A stretch of DNA of 64,000 bases from Duganella callida (GTDB lineage Bacteria; Pseudomonadota; Gammaproteobacteria; Burkholderiales; Burkholderiaceae_D), in NCBI RefSeq assembly GCF_004614165.1, contig NZ_SPVG01000264.1, positions 1 through 64,000 of the forward strand, read 5' to 3'. The notes beneath the pieces were generated by a model. It did no database searches. It saw nothing but the letters and a program-made list of their open reading frames with translations, and had not been told where the DNA came from. The number at the start of each line of letters is the position of its first letter. Position 1 is the stretch's first letter. The translations under genes were made by a program, and so were the position numbers. This document shows positions 28,727-39,550 of this stretch, in pieces.

Positions 28727-29116
28727 ATGGCGCGCAGCACGGCACACATAGGCAAGGACGGTTATACCACCAGCATGGATGTCGGCGGCCACGCGCTGCT
28801 GGCCGATGAACCGGAGCGCAACGGCGGCCGGGACGCCGGCCCGGCGCCGTACGACTATCTGCTGGCCGGGCTGGGCGCCTGCACTGCGATCACGCTGCGC
28901 ATGTACGCGGACCGCAAGCAGTGGCCGGTGGATGCGGTGGACGTCGACCTGCATCTGACCCACGCGGAAGACGGCGCGCTGCTGATACGCCGTACCCTGC
29001 ACATCACCGGCACCGTCGATGAGGCGCAACGCGCACGCATGATGGAAATCGCCGAGAAGACGCCGGTGACGCTGACGCTGAAGGCTGGCACGCGCATCGA
29101 TACCGCGCTGGGCTGA
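28727..29116 (+). CDS. OsmC-family protein
   Basis: 129 aa. OsmC fold with YDYLLAGLGACTAITLRMYADRKQWP. The first conserved Cys is present in GACTAIT, but the second position reads AEKTPVTLTL instead of the CPV form, so only one reactive Cys remains. This variant may not act as a classical two-cysteine hydroperoxidase. Lies directly downstream of the GlxA-type gene, with AGAGGAG before its start, so probably co-transcribed. Confidence 0.82.
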   Translation: MARSTAHIGKDGYTTSMDVGGHALLADEPERNGGRDAGPAPYDYLLAGLGACTAITLRMYADRKQWPVDAVDVDLHLTHAEDGALLIRRTLHITGTVDEAQRARMMEIAEKTPVTLTLKAGTRIDTALG

Positions 29117-29241
29117 TCGCTGCGTGTCGGTGCACATTGGTGCTTGCAGGGCACCAGTCTGCGGCCTGCCGCGGGGCTACCGGGGTGGCCGCGGTTTTCC
29201 TACACTGACTCCCGTCGTACATCACTTAAGGGAGTCTTATC

Positions 29242-29721
29242 ATGACACAGCGCCTCAATTATCAGGAACAGTCGCCGGAACTGTTCAAGAAACTGGTCGA
29301 AGTCAATCATGCGGTGAAAGCCGGCGTGGTCGAACAATCGGTGCGCGATCTGGTCGCCATCCGCGCCTCGCAGATGAACGGTTGCGGCTTCTGCCTGGAC
29401 ATGCACATCAAGGAAGCCACCATCCACGGCGAACGGCCGCTGCGTCTCTACCATCTGGCCGCATGGCGCGAATCGACGCTGTTCTCGCCACGCGAACGGG
29501 CCGCGCTGGCCTGGACAGAAGTGCTGACCAAGCTGCCGGAGCAGGGCGTGCCGGACGAATTGTACGAGCGCGTGCGCACCCAGTATTCGGAAAAGGAGCT
29601 GTCGGACCTGACCTTCGAGATCATGGCCATCAATGCGTGGAACCGTGTGAATATCGCGTTCAAGATGGTGCCGGGCTCGTACGACAAAGCCTTCGGCCTG
29701 GACAAGGCGCATCTGGAATAA
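29242..29721 (+). CDS. AhpD-like carboxymuconolactone decarboxylase-family protein
   Basis: 159 aa, all-helical AhpD-like protein. The CxxC pair in NGCGFCLDMHIKEA is the redox centre of the alkylhydroperoxidase subgroup, with the downstream His of the proton relay. Likely a thiol peroxidase component or stress protein. GGAG precedes the start. The cupin gene begins 11 bases downstream, so they share a transcript. Confidence 0.88.
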   Translation: MTQRLNYQEQSPELFKKLVEVNHAVKAGVVEQSVRDLVAIRASQMNGCGFCLDMHIKEATIHGERPLRLYHLAAWRESTLFSPRERAALAWTEVLTKLPEQGVPDELYERVRTQYSEKELSDLTFEIMAINAWNRVNIAFKMVPGSYDKAFGLDKAHLE

Positions 29722-29732
29722 GCGGGGACGGG

Positions 29733-30131
29733 ATGAACCACTTCAAAAGCGCCGTGTGCGCGGCCGGCATCGTGCTGGCGCAATGGGCGGCAGCCGCCGC
29801 TCCCGACCCGGTGGTGACCGCGTTGATGTCCAAAGACCTGACCAACCTGCCGGGCAAAGAAGTCGCGATGATCACCGTCGATTACGCCCCGGGCGGCGCC
29901 GATCCGGTACACCGCCACGACGCGTACGGTTTCATCTACGTGCTGGAAGGCTCGATCGTGATGGGCGTCAAAGGCGGCAAGGAAGTCACGCTGAAGCCGG
30001 GCGACACCTTTTACGAAGGCCCGGACGACATCCACACGGTCGGCCGCAACGCCAGCAAGACCCGGCCCGCCAAGTTTGTGGTGTTCCTGCTGAAGGACAA
30101 AAACAAACCGATCTTCACCCCAGTCCACTGA
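29733..30131 (+). CDS. Secreted cupin-domain protein
   Basis: 132 aa from the ATG at 29733 with GGGGACGG upstream; the frame open from 29124 overlaps the AhpD-like gene and is not coding there. Signal peptide (FKSAVCAAGIVLAQWAAAAA) then one cupin barrel: PVHRHDAYGFIYVLEG supplies the metal-binding His and Glu residues of motif 1, and PGDTFYEGPDDIHTVG motif 2. Periplasmic metal-dependent role of unknown substrate. Followed by a strong terminator. Confidence 0.83.
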   Translation: MNHFKSAVCAAGIVLAQWAAAAAPDPVVTALMSKDLTNLPGKEVAMITVDYAPGGADPVHRHDAYGFIYVLEGSIVMGVKGGKEVTLKPGDTFYEGPDDIHTVGRNASKTRPAKFVVFLLKDKNKPIFTPVH

Positions 30132-30135
30132 CGCC

Positions 30136-30159
30136 AGCCCGGCTCATGCCGGGCTTTTT
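30136..30159 (+). terminator. Rho-independent terminator after the cupin gene
   Basis: AGCCCGGC, a TCAT loop and GCCGGGCT form a perfect 8-bp stem followed directly by TTTT. It ends 4-27 bases past the cupin stop and separates this operon from the convergent efflux genes. Confidence 0.88.
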
Positions 30160-30264
30160 CATGCGGAATTCTGACGCAAATCGTTCTGGTCATCATCGCG
30201 CGGCTGAAAAATTGTGAAGTACATCCCGCGCTTCAATGTGCTTCCTGAGGAGCGCAAAATAGGT

Positions 30265-31689
30265 TTACTGCTGATCGTTGTGCCAGCCGCCTCCCAGCGC
30301 CTTGATCAGGTAGACGGAGCTGAGCATCTGCTTGCCGCGTAGCTGGGTGGCGAGGCGCTGGTTGTTCAGCAAGGTCTGCTGCGCGGTGATGACGTCGAAA
30401 TAGGTTTCGACGCCGCCGCTGTAACGGTCGTTGGCCAGTTCCAGCACCCGTCGCGAGCTGTTCACACTGGCCTCGGCCGAGGCGTGGGCGCGCTGCAGCG
30501 TGTTCAGGCTTTCCACGCTGTCCTCCACTTCCTGCATGGCCGTCAGCACGCTCTGGCGGTAGCTGGCGACCGCGCCGGTATAGGCGGCCTGCGCGACGGC
30601 GACCGTGGCATCGGTCTTGCCGGCGTCGAACAGGGTTTGCGTTAGCGAGGCGCCGAGCGACCATAGCAGGCTGGGCGCCTCGATCAGACGGCTCATCTGG
30701 TTGCTGTCCCAGCCGCCGTTGGCCTGCAGGATCAGGCTGGGGAAATAGGCGGCGCGCGCCACGCCGATGTTGGCGTTGGCCGCCGCCACCGCGCGCTCGG
30801 CGGCGGCGATGTCGGGACGGCGCTGCAGCAGGTCGGATGGCATCCCGACCGGCAGTGCCGGCGGCGTCAGGGGTGCGTTGGCCGGCGCCAGTTTGAACGA
30901 CGGCGCCGGCGTGCCGGTCAGCGTGGCGATCGCATGTTCGTATTGCGCGCGCTGGGTGTTCAGCAGTTCGAGCTGCGTGCGGCTGGCGTCCAGCAGCGAT
31001 TGCTGTTGCGCCAGGTCGAGGCCGGTGGCGGCGCCCAGTTCGTGGCGCGCCTGGATGAAGTCATAGGCTTTCTGTTGCAGCGCCAGTCCCTGGTTTAGCA
31101 CATCGATTTCCGCATCGAGTTCGCGCAGGTTGAAGTAGTCGGCCGCCAGTTCGGCGGTCAGCACCAGGCTAACATTCTGATAATCGGCCACGGCCTGTTG
31201 TGCCGACGCCTGCGCGCTCTGCACCGTGCTGCGCACGCGGCCGAACAGATCGGCCTCGTAGTTGACCGCAAAACCCAGCTGGAAATTGTTCTGCACCAGC
31301 GACTGGTTGACCGTCGTGGTCGAGGACAGCGGCCGGTTGGCCGAGGTCTTCTGCCGCGCCGCGCCAGCCTGCAGGCCGACCTGCGGGAACAGGCCGGACG
31401 AGCTGACCGTCACCTGCGCGCGCGCCTGTTCCAGCCGGGCCGCTGCGACGGCCAGATTCTGATTGCCGGCCAGCGCTCGCGCCATCAGCTGATTCAGCTG
31501 CGCGTCGTTGAACACTTCCCACCAGTCGCCCTTCAGCGCATGGTCGTTGGGCGCGGCGGTCTGGAACGGTGCCGCCGATTGCCATGCCGCCGGCAGTTCA
31601 ATGGCCGGCTTCTGATACACCGGCGCCTGCGAGCACGCGGCCAATGCGAGCACGGCGCTCAAGACGCACGGACGGAACGCAGGCCTCAT
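30265..31689 (-). CDS. RND efflux outer-membrane factor (NodT/OprM family lipoprotein)
   Basis: 474 aa. Lipobox LALAACSQ places the lipidated Cys at residue 19. Two outer-membrane efflux repeats of long helices and short beta strands follow (WWEVFNDAQLNQLMARALAGNQNL at the N-terminal start; RPDIAAAERAVAAANANIGVARAAYFPSL in the second half). Forms the trimeric TolC-like channel for the adjacent pump. The start overlaps the adaptor stop (ATGA). Confidence 0.93.
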   Translation of the reverse strand: MRPAFRPCVLSAVLALAACSQAPVYQKPAIELPAAWQSAAPFQTAAPNDHALKGDWWEVFNDAQLNQLMARALAGNQNLAVAAARLEQARAQVTVSSSGLFPQVGLQAGAARQKTSANRPLSSTTTVNQSLVQNNFQLGFAVNYEADLFGRVRSTVQSAQASAQQAVADYQNVSLVLTAELAADYFNLRELDAEIDVLNQGLALQQKAYDFIQARHELGAATGLDLAQQQSLLDASRTQLELLNTQRAQYEHAIATLTGTPAPSFKLAPANAPLTPPALPVGMPSDLLQRRPDIAAAERAVAAANANIGVARAAYFPSLILQANGGWDSNQMSRLIEAPSLLWSLGASLTQTLFDAGKTDATVAVAQAAYTGAVASYRQSVLTAMQEVEDSVESLNTLQRAHASAEASVNSSRRVLELANDRYSGGVETYFDVITAQQTLLNNQRLATQLRGKQMLSSVYLIKALGGGWHNDQQ

Positions 31690-32903
31690 TTCTCCGCCTT
31701 TGCCGTGGGCTGGCGCACCTGCACAGCATCGCCGTCGGCCAGCGAGTCGGGCGGGTTGACCACCAGTTTGTCGGTCGGCGAGACGCCGCTCAGCAGCTCG
31801 ATGTTATTGCCCAGATCATGACCGAGCGTGACCGGCTGCAGCTTGACCCTGCCATCGCCGCCGACCACCGCCACGCGCGGCCCTTCGGGACGGAACAGCA
31901 GCACATTGGTCGGCGCCAGCATCGCGCCCGAACTGCCGCTCACCGGGAGTTGCACCTGCACGTAGGCGCCGGCCAGCAGCGCGTTGTCCTTGTTCGGCAG
32001 ATTGACTTCGATCTGCAGCGTGCGGGTGGCTGCGTCGATGGCGCCGGCGGTGCGCGCCACGGTGCCCTCGAACTCCTTGCCAGGCAATTCGGCTTGTGTG
32101 ATCGTGACCTTGTCGCCGGCCTTGATGCGCTGCGCATAGGCCTGCGGCACGAACACGTACACCCTCAACGTATCGACTTGCGCCAGCCGGAACAGCGCGC
32201 TGCTGGCGCCGCCGTTGCCGCCGTTGATCAGGTCTCCGACCTCCACATTGCGCGCCGTGATGACGCCGGAGAAGGGCGCCGTCACGCGCTTGAATCCCTC
32301 CGTCTGCTGCAGGCGGCGTACGTTGGCCTCGGCCGCGGCCAGATTGGCCTGGGCCTGGGCATAGGCGCTGCTGCGTTCATTGAGCTCCTGCTGCGTCACC
32401 GCATCCTTCTTGCGCAGGGCTTCCCAGCGTTCGGCCGAACTTTTTGCCAGTTCCAGGCTGGACGCCGCCTGCTGGCGCGCGGCGATGGCCTGCGACAGCT
32501 GCTGATCGACTTCCGGCGTATCGATTTCGGCCAGCACCTCGCCCTTGCTGACGCGGCTGCCGATGTCCTTGTTCCAGCGCAGCACATAGCCGCTGGCGCG
32601 CGCGTAGATCGGCGATTCGATCATGCCCTGCAGGGTGCCGGGCAGCGACAGCGGTTGCCCACCCTTGGCCGGCTTGACGCTGGTGGTGCTCACGTATTGG
32701 CGGTTCAGCTCCGCGTTGGACCTGGCCAGCGCATCGGCGTGCACCACGCGCAGCGCCACCGTGGCGGCGCCCCCCAGCAGCAGCACCGCCAGCGACACCG
32801 CGCCCACCAGTCTGGCGCGCTTGAGGATAGGGCCGCGATGCGGGTGGGCGTGCGCATCACCTTCGTGATGGATGCCGAGGATGGCGTGACGGTTTTCGGA
32901 CAT
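31686..32903 (-). CDS. RND efflux periplasmic adaptor (membrane fusion protein)
   Basis: 405 aa. An N-terminal membrane anchor (LVGAVSLAVLLLGGAATVAL), split lipoyl domain (YVLRWNKDIGSRVSKGEVLAEIDTPEVDQQLSQA and RVTAPFSGVITARNVEVGDLI), a helical hairpin between them, then beta-barrel and membrane-proximal domains. Bridges the permease and the outer-membrane factor. Starts 2 bases after the permease stop. Confidence 0.93.
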   Translation of the reverse strand: MSENRHAILGIHHEGDAHAHPHRGPILKRARLVGAVSLAVLLLGGAATVALRVVHADALARSNAELNRQYVSTTSVKPAKGGQPLSLPGTLQGMIESPIYARASGYVLRWNKDIGSRVSKGEVLAEIDTPEVDQQLSQAIAARQQAASSLELAKSSAERWEALRKKDAVTQQELNERSSAYAQAQANLAAAEANVRRLQQTEGFKRVTAPFSGVITARNVEVGDLINGGNGGASSALFRLAQVDTLRVYVFVPQAYAQRIKAGDKVTITQAELPGKEFEGTVARTAGAIDAATRTLQIEVNLPNKDNALLAGAYVQVQLPVSGSSGAMLAPTNVLLFRPEGPRVAVVGGDGRVKLQPVTLGHDLGNNIELLSGVSPTDKLVVNPPDSLADGDAVQVRQPTAKAEK

Positions 32904-32905
32904 GA

Positions 32906-35900
32906 TCAGGGATTCCCTTCAGCGGCAGCGGGGTGGACCTGCGCGCGGCGCCCGGCCCGGTGTTCAAGATAACGGTGTACCGACGCAAACACCACCGGCA
33001 CAAACAGCAGGGTGGAGAGGGTGGCGAACAGCAGGCCGCCGATCACGGCGCGGCCCAGCGGCGCGTTCTGTTCGGCGCCTTCGCCGAAGCCGATCGCCAT
33101 CGGCACCATGCCGATGATCATGGCCAGCGCCGTCATCAGCACCGGCCGGATGCGCGTGGCGCCGGCTTCCAGCGCGGCCGACAGCGCGGGCAGGCCGTCG
33201 TTCAGGCGCTGGCGCGCGAACGACACCATCAGGATCGAATTGGCGGTCGCCACGCCCATGGTCATGATGGCGCCGGTCAGCGCCGGCACGCTCAGGGTGG
33301 TGCGGGTCAGGAACAGCATCCAGGCGATGCCGGCCAGCGCCGCAGGCAGTGCCGTGACGATGATGAAGGCGTCCACCCAGGACTGAAAGTTCACCACGAT
33401 CAGCAGGTACACCAGCACAATCGCCATGGCCAGGCCCACGCCCAGACCGACGAAGGAACTCTGCATGGTTTCGACCTGGCCGCGCATGTCGATCTTGCTG
33501 CCGCGCGGGAGCTTGCCGTGCATGGCGTCGATCTTGTGCTGGATGTCGGCGGCCGTCGCGCCCAGGTCGCGGCCTTCGACGCTGACGAAGATGTCGATCA
33601 CCGGCGTCAGATTGTAGTGCGACACCACGGCCGACTGCACGGCCGGTTCCACCTTCACCAGGCTGCTGAGCTGCTGGGTGGCGCTGGCGCCGTCGCCGGT
33701 CGCGCCGGGCGTGCCGACCGCGCGCACGGGGATACGCAGCAGCGCGTCGAGGTCGTCGATTTTGTACTGCGGCGATTGCACCGCCAGGTTGTACACCACG
33801 CCGTTGCCGGGATTGAGCCAGAAGGCAGGCTGCGTCTGCGCGCTGCCCGACAAGGTAAGCAGCAGGTTCTGCGCCAGATCGGTCGGGTTCAGGCCCAGCT
33901 GCTTGATCTGGGTGCGGTCCATCTTCAGGCCCAGGGTCGGCAGGTCCATGCGCTGGTGGATGTGCACATCGACTGTGCCCGGTATCTGCTTGATCTGCTT
34001 CATCAGCTCCGACGCGATCTGGTAATTGGCCGACAGATCCTTGCCCGAGATTTTGACATCGACCGCCGCCGGCTGGCCGAAGTTGAGGATCTGCGTGACG
34101 ATATCGGCCGGCTGGAAGAAGAACTCCACTCCCGGGAAGCGCGCCGGCAGCTGCCGCCGCAGCTCAGTGATGTAGCGTTGCGACGGTTCGTGGCCTTCAT
34201 GCAGCGACAGCAGGATTTCCGCATCCAGCGTGCCGATGGTGCCGGCATTGCTGTACGAGAGGTTGATGCTGGAATAGGGCACGCCCAGGTTGTCGAGGAT
34301 GGTCTGCAGGTCGTTGGCCGGGATGATCTCGCGGATGGATTTCTCCACCAGATCCACGGTGCGTGCGGTTTCCTCGATGCGGGTGCCGGTCGGCATGCGC
34401 ATGTGCAGCTTGATCTGGCCCGAATCCACCGCCGGGAAAAAGTCGCGGCCCAGCGCGAACACCAGGCCCAGCGACAGCACGCAGAACAGCAGGAAGCCGC
34501 TGCCGAAGCGCTTGCGATGGGTTAGCAGCGAGGACAGGATCAGGATGTAGCCGCCGCGGAAACGCTCGAACGCGGCGTCGAAGCGCTTGTACATGCGTTG
34601 CAGCAGGCTCGGTTTGTCCGGATCGCCCGGCGCGTGGTCCATCATCAGCATCACCATGGTCGGCACCAGGGTGCGCGACAGGATGTAGGAGGCGATCATC
34701 GCGAACACCACCGCCTCCGCCAGCGGTACGAACAGGTAGCGCGCGACGCCGGTCAGGAAGAACATCGGAACGAACACGATACAGATGCACAGGGTCGATA
34801 CCAGCGCCGGCACCGCGATCTCGCCGGCGCCGTCCATGATGGCGGTGTGCAGGTCGGAGCCCTGGTGCAGGTGGCGCTCGATGTTTTCGATGGTGACGGT
34901 GGCGTCATCGACCAGGATGCCGACCGCCAGCGCCAGGCCGCCCAGGGTCATGATGTTGATCGTCTCGCCCAGCGCGTACAAGGTCAGGATCGAGGACAGG
35001 ATGGACAGCGGAATCGACACCGCGATGATGCAGGTGCTGCGCCAGTTGCCGAGGAAGATCAGGATCATGGCGGCGGTCAGCAGGGCGGCGATCAGCGCTT
35101 CGTGAATCACGCCGCTGATGGCGGCCTTGACGAACAGCGACTGGTCGAACAGCGGCGTGATCTTCAGTTCCTTGGGCATGGTCTGCTCGGCCTGCGGCAG
35201 CAGCGCCTTGAGCTTGTTGACGATGTCCAGCGTCGAAGCGCCACCGTTCTTCAGCACCGACAGCAGCACGCCGCGCTCGCCGTTCTGACGCACGATATTG
35301 GTCTGCGGCGAGAAGCCGTCGCGCACGTGGGCCACTTCCGACAGGTAGGTGACGGCGCCGTTCTTGTTCAGGACGGGAATCTGATTCAGGCCGGCGATGG
35401 TGTCGGGCGAGCCATTCAGGCTGACGTTGAATTCGGTGATGCCGATCTTGGCCGTGCCCGACGGCAGGATCAGGTTCTGCGCGCTGATGGCGGTGACCAC
35501 GTCGGTCGGCGTCATGCCCTTGGCGGCCAGCGCGCGGGTGTCCAGGTCGACCGAGATCAGGCGCGATTTGCCGCCGTAGGGGTAGGGCACGGCCGCGCCG
35601 GGGATGGTCACCAACTGCGGCCGCAGGAAGTTCACCGCCGTGTCGAACATCGATTGTTCGCTCATGCTGGCGCTCGACAGGCCGAGCTGGATCACCGGGA
35701 TGCTGGAGGCGGAATACTTGATGATCAGCGGCGGCTGCACGCCCGGCGGCAGCTGCTTGAGCTGCGCCTGCTCGGCCGCCACCACCTGAGCCAGCGCGGT
35801 CTGAATGTTGGCGCCGGGCTGGAAGAACACCTTGATCACGGTCGACCCGGCCAATGATGTCGATTCGATATGTTCGATGTCGTTGACGGTGGTGGTCAGG

Positions 35901-36109
35901 CTGCGTTCATTGGTGGAGGCGATACGCTGGCCCATCTCCTGCGCGGACAGGCCGCCGTATTGCCAGATGATGCTGACCACCGGGATGTCGATCTCGGGGA
36001 AAATGTCGGTCGCCATCTTGGTCAGGGCCAGAGGCGTCGAGAGCAAAATCAGCAAAGCCATCACGATGAACGTGTACGGCCTGCGTAAAGCGATTTGAAC
36101 GATCCACAT
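32906..36109 (-). CDS. RND multidrug efflux permease (HAE-1 type)
   Basis: 1067 aa, the usual length for AcrB/MdtB-type proton antiporters. N-terminal helix and FPEIDIPVVSIIWQYGG motif, two large periplasmic loops, and TM4 with LAVGILVDDATVTIENIERH holding the proton-relay Asp pair. The C-terminal half repeats the fold. First gene of a three-gene operon. No TetR or two-component regulator flanks it, so its control is not evident locally. Confidence 0.95.
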   Translation of the reverse strand: MWIVQIALRRPYTFIVMALLILLSTPLALTKMATDIFPEIDIPVVSIIWQYGGLSAQEMGQRIASTNERSLTTTVNDIEHIESTSLAGSTVIKVFFQPGANIQTALAQVVAAEQAQLKQLPPGVQPPLIIKYSASSIPVIQLGLSSASMSEQSMFDTAVNFLRPQLVTIPGAAVPYPYGGKSRLISVDLDTRALAAKGMTPTDVVTAISAQNLILPSGTAKIGITEFNVSLNGSPDTIAGLNQIPVLNKNGAVTYLSEVAHVRDGFSPQTNIVRQNGERGVLLSVLKNGGASTLDIVNKLKALLPQAEQTMPKELKITPLFDQSLFVKAAISGVIHEALIAALLTAAMILIFLGNWRSTCIIAVSIPLSILSSILTLYALGETINIMTLGGLALAVGILVDDATVTIENIERHLHQGSDLHTAIMDGAGEIAVPALVSTLCICIVFVPMFFLTGVARYLFVPLAEAVVFAMIASYILSRTLVPTMVMLMMDHAPGDPDKPSLLQRMYKRFDAAFERFRGGYILILSSLLTHRKRFGSGFLLFCVLSLGLVFALGRDFFPAVDSGQIKLHMRMPTGTRIEETARTVDLVEKSIREIIPANDLQTILDNLGVPYSSINLSYSNAGTIGTLDAEILLSLHEGHEPSQRYITELRRQLPARFPGVEFFFQPADIVTQILNFGQPAAVDVKISGKDLSANYQIASELMKQIKQIPGTVDVHIHQRMDLPTLGLKMDRTQIKQLGLNPTDLAQNLLLTLSGSAQTQPAFWLNPGNGVVYNLAVQSPQYKIDDLDALLRIPVRAVGTPGATGDGASATQQLSSLVKVEPAVQSAVVSHYNLTPVIDIFVSVEGRDLGATAADIQHKIDAMHGKLPRGSKIDMRGQVETMQSSFVGLGVGLAMAIVLVYLLIVVNFQSWVDAFIIVTALPAALAGIAWMLFLTRTTLSVPALTGAIMTMGVATANSILMVSFARQRLNDGLPALSAALEAGATRIRPVLMTALAMIIGMVPMAIGFGEGAEQNAPLGRAVIGGLLFATLSTLLFVPVVFASVHRYLEHRAGRRAQVHPAAAEGNP

Positions 36110-36215
36110 GCTGTAGGTTCCGCATCTTCGGTTGTCACTTCAGCCAAAAATCATAGCATGGACACAGCGTCACCGAGCACCTGAACAGCCCAGAGATACT
36201 TACTAATACAGTGCG

Positions 36216-36563
36216 TTACAAGGAATCGGGGTGCGCCGGGGCGGTCGTTACGTAATCGACAATACGGTCGGCACAGGCCTCGGCGATGGCGATGAAGCGC
36301 GCGCCGTTGCGAAACCGGCCGTGCGTGCCGACGGGATTGCTGTGGACGATGGTCAGCGTGATTTCGTTGCGGATCGCGCTGCCGGGGAAGGCGAAGCTGA
36401 GCAGGTACTGCTCGTCCGGCGGCATCGGCCGCTCGCTGACGAAGGCCACACCCATGCGGGAGATGTCGATGATCTGTACAGTCTCGGTGTTCCTGCCATG
36501 AATGTCAGTGACGTAGGCGTCCACCTGCAAAAGGCGCCGTACATGCTCACGTCTCGCGTCCAT
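36216..36563 (-). CDS. PilZ-domain protein (c-di-GMP receptor)
   Basis: 115 aa from the ATG at 36563; the longer open frame extends into the recQ leader and is not supported. The PilZ motifs are present: RREHVRR (RxxxR) near the N-terminus and DISRMGVAF (DxSxxG), which together wrap c-di-GMP. A single-domain PilZ protein, so it should act by contacting a partner. Divergent from the recQ-like gene. The EAL-GGDEF protein near 62-64 kb is a possible source of its ligand signal. Confidence 0.82.
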   Translation of the reverse strand: MDARREHVRRLLQVDAYVTDIHGRNTETVQIIDISRMGVAFVSERPMPPDEQYLLSFAFPGSAIRNEITLTIVHSNPVGTHGRFRNGARFIAIAEACADRIVDYVTTAPAHPDSL

Positions 36564-36675
36564 CGTTGTTTGGGATAGGCGGTAAAGACAATAGTATGAC
36601 AGATGCGGGGCGCTCAGCGCCACACGGTGCGCCTTCGCACATACGGCGCGGCGCGTCCTGGCTACGCTGGGCGAC

Positions 36676-38007
<1,332 letters not shown>

Positions 38008-39119
38008 ACGCGGACCGAAGGCCAGGCCTTCCAGGTTGTCGACGATGGGCAGATTCAGCTTGTTCAGATCCAGCACCAGGCGTTTTTTCGCCGGGGTGTA
38101 ACTGGCGCCCTTCAGCGTCGGCAGATGCTGGATGTCCGAGGCACCTTCGGTGTCGAGCTCATAGATCCGCACGTAGTCGGCCCAGGTGCCGTTGTCGGCC
38201 TGCACGCCGGAGCGTTCCATCACCAGCATGCGGTGCTCGCTCAGCGCCAGGATCTCGGACACCCCGTTGTCGGCGTACTTGCCCTTGCCCGGTCTGGCCG
38301 GTATCGCTTCCAGCGGATAGGCGTACTGGCCCAGCACCTTGCCGTCGCGCGTGAAGTGGGTGAAGCGGTTCACGCCGCCGTGTTCGGGGGCCGCTTCCGG
38401 GCCGTCCTGGTACATGGGCGCTTCCAGCGACACCCACATGGTCTGGCCGTCCGGCGTGAAGCTCAGCCCTTCGAAACTCTGGTTGTTGCGCGGACCGGAC
38501 TTCTGATCCCTGGATACCTTGAACAGCGGCGGCAGCGGCAGCGTGTACAGATGCTTGCCATCGCGCGTGGCGTGGCGGATGAAGGGATCGAGCTCCAGGT
38601 CCACATCGCCTTCGCTGCCGTACCAGATGCTGCCGTCGCGCGGATCGACGCGGATGGTTTCAAGGTCCGGCACTTCGCCGATGGCGCGTTTGTGTTCTTC
38701 CTTGGACTGGTAAGGCGCACCATTAAGCTGCAGGAAGGTCTCCACCCCGGTCAGCTGCACCGATTGGAACGACTGTGCGTCGTATTTCAGTTTGGCGCGA
38801 TAGTAGCGCGCCGGATTGATGTTGGAGCGGTCGTCGCTGATCATCACCCACTCGTCGCTGGCGGCGTCATAGTCGATGCCGGACAGCCCGCCGATCACGG
38901 TGTTGTGATACTGCTGTCGCAGCGGAATGCGCTGTTCGCCGATGAAGCGCAGGCCGGAGACGGTTTCCGAAGTGGTGGACTGTTTGCTTGCAAACGGCGC
39001 GCATGCGGAAAGGGCCAGCGCGCAGGCCACGGTGATGAGGGTCTTTTTCATGGGGCTGCATCATAACATCAGTCCGAAGTTGCTGGCGTGATCGGCAAGC
39101 TTGCGGTTAGAATATTGCG

Positions 39120-39458
39120 ATGCAACGCCGCTCCTTCATCCATGTGTTCCTCGCGCTCCTGCTTTTGCTCACGCAGCAGATCGGGGTGACGCACGTCTAC
39201 ACGCACTGGTCGGAGTTGTCCCAACAAGGCGTGCAGCTGTCCGATGAAGCGCACGCCGAACACCGCAAGGGTGTGGCGGCCCACAAGGTCTGCGCCGAAT
39301 GCGTTTCGGTGGCGCAGATGGCGGCCGCCGTCACCAGCTCGCCGCTGACGCTGGCGCTGGCCACCCTCGGCGCCGGTCCGGTCTCGCTGCCGGCAACGCT
39401 GACCGCCTGCGAGCGCACAACCTGCGTCTTCGATTCAAGAGCTCCCCCTCTGGCCTGA
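39120..39458 (+). CDS. Small secreted Cys/His-containing protein upstream of a ZnuD-like receptor
   Basis: 112 aa with a hydrophobic N-terminal signal (FIHVFLALLLLLTQQIGVTHV). Several His residues (HVYTHW, EAHAEHRKGVAAHK) and a CAEC pair suggest metal contact. TAGAAT just upstream resembles a -10 so close that the transcript could be nearly leaderless. I do not recognise a named family with certainty. It precedes the receptor gene by 92 bases in the same direction, so a metal-handling accessory role is inferred. Confidence 0.6.
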   Translation: MQRRSFIHVFLALLLLLTQQIGVTHVYTHWSELSQQGVQLSDEAHAEHRKGVAAHKVCAECVSVAQMAAAVTSSPLTLALATLGAGPVSLPATLTACERTTCVFDSRAPPLA

Positions 39459-39550
39459 CACCCGAAATCCGTTCCGAATTTTGAGTTTCCGACGCCGCGG
39501 CGCCAAGGCGTGGCCGCGCGCGTGTCATCCATTTGCTAGAGGTTTTATTC

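Noticed and set aside
29124-29732. Upstream extension of the cupin frame
   Set aside because: Overlaps the AhpD-like gene in another frame; the ATG at 29733 has a ribosome site and a signal peptide.
39060-39119. Possible Zur box before the ZnuD-like operon
   Set aside because: GGTTAGAATATTGC resembles half of a Zur site but lacks a matching second half.
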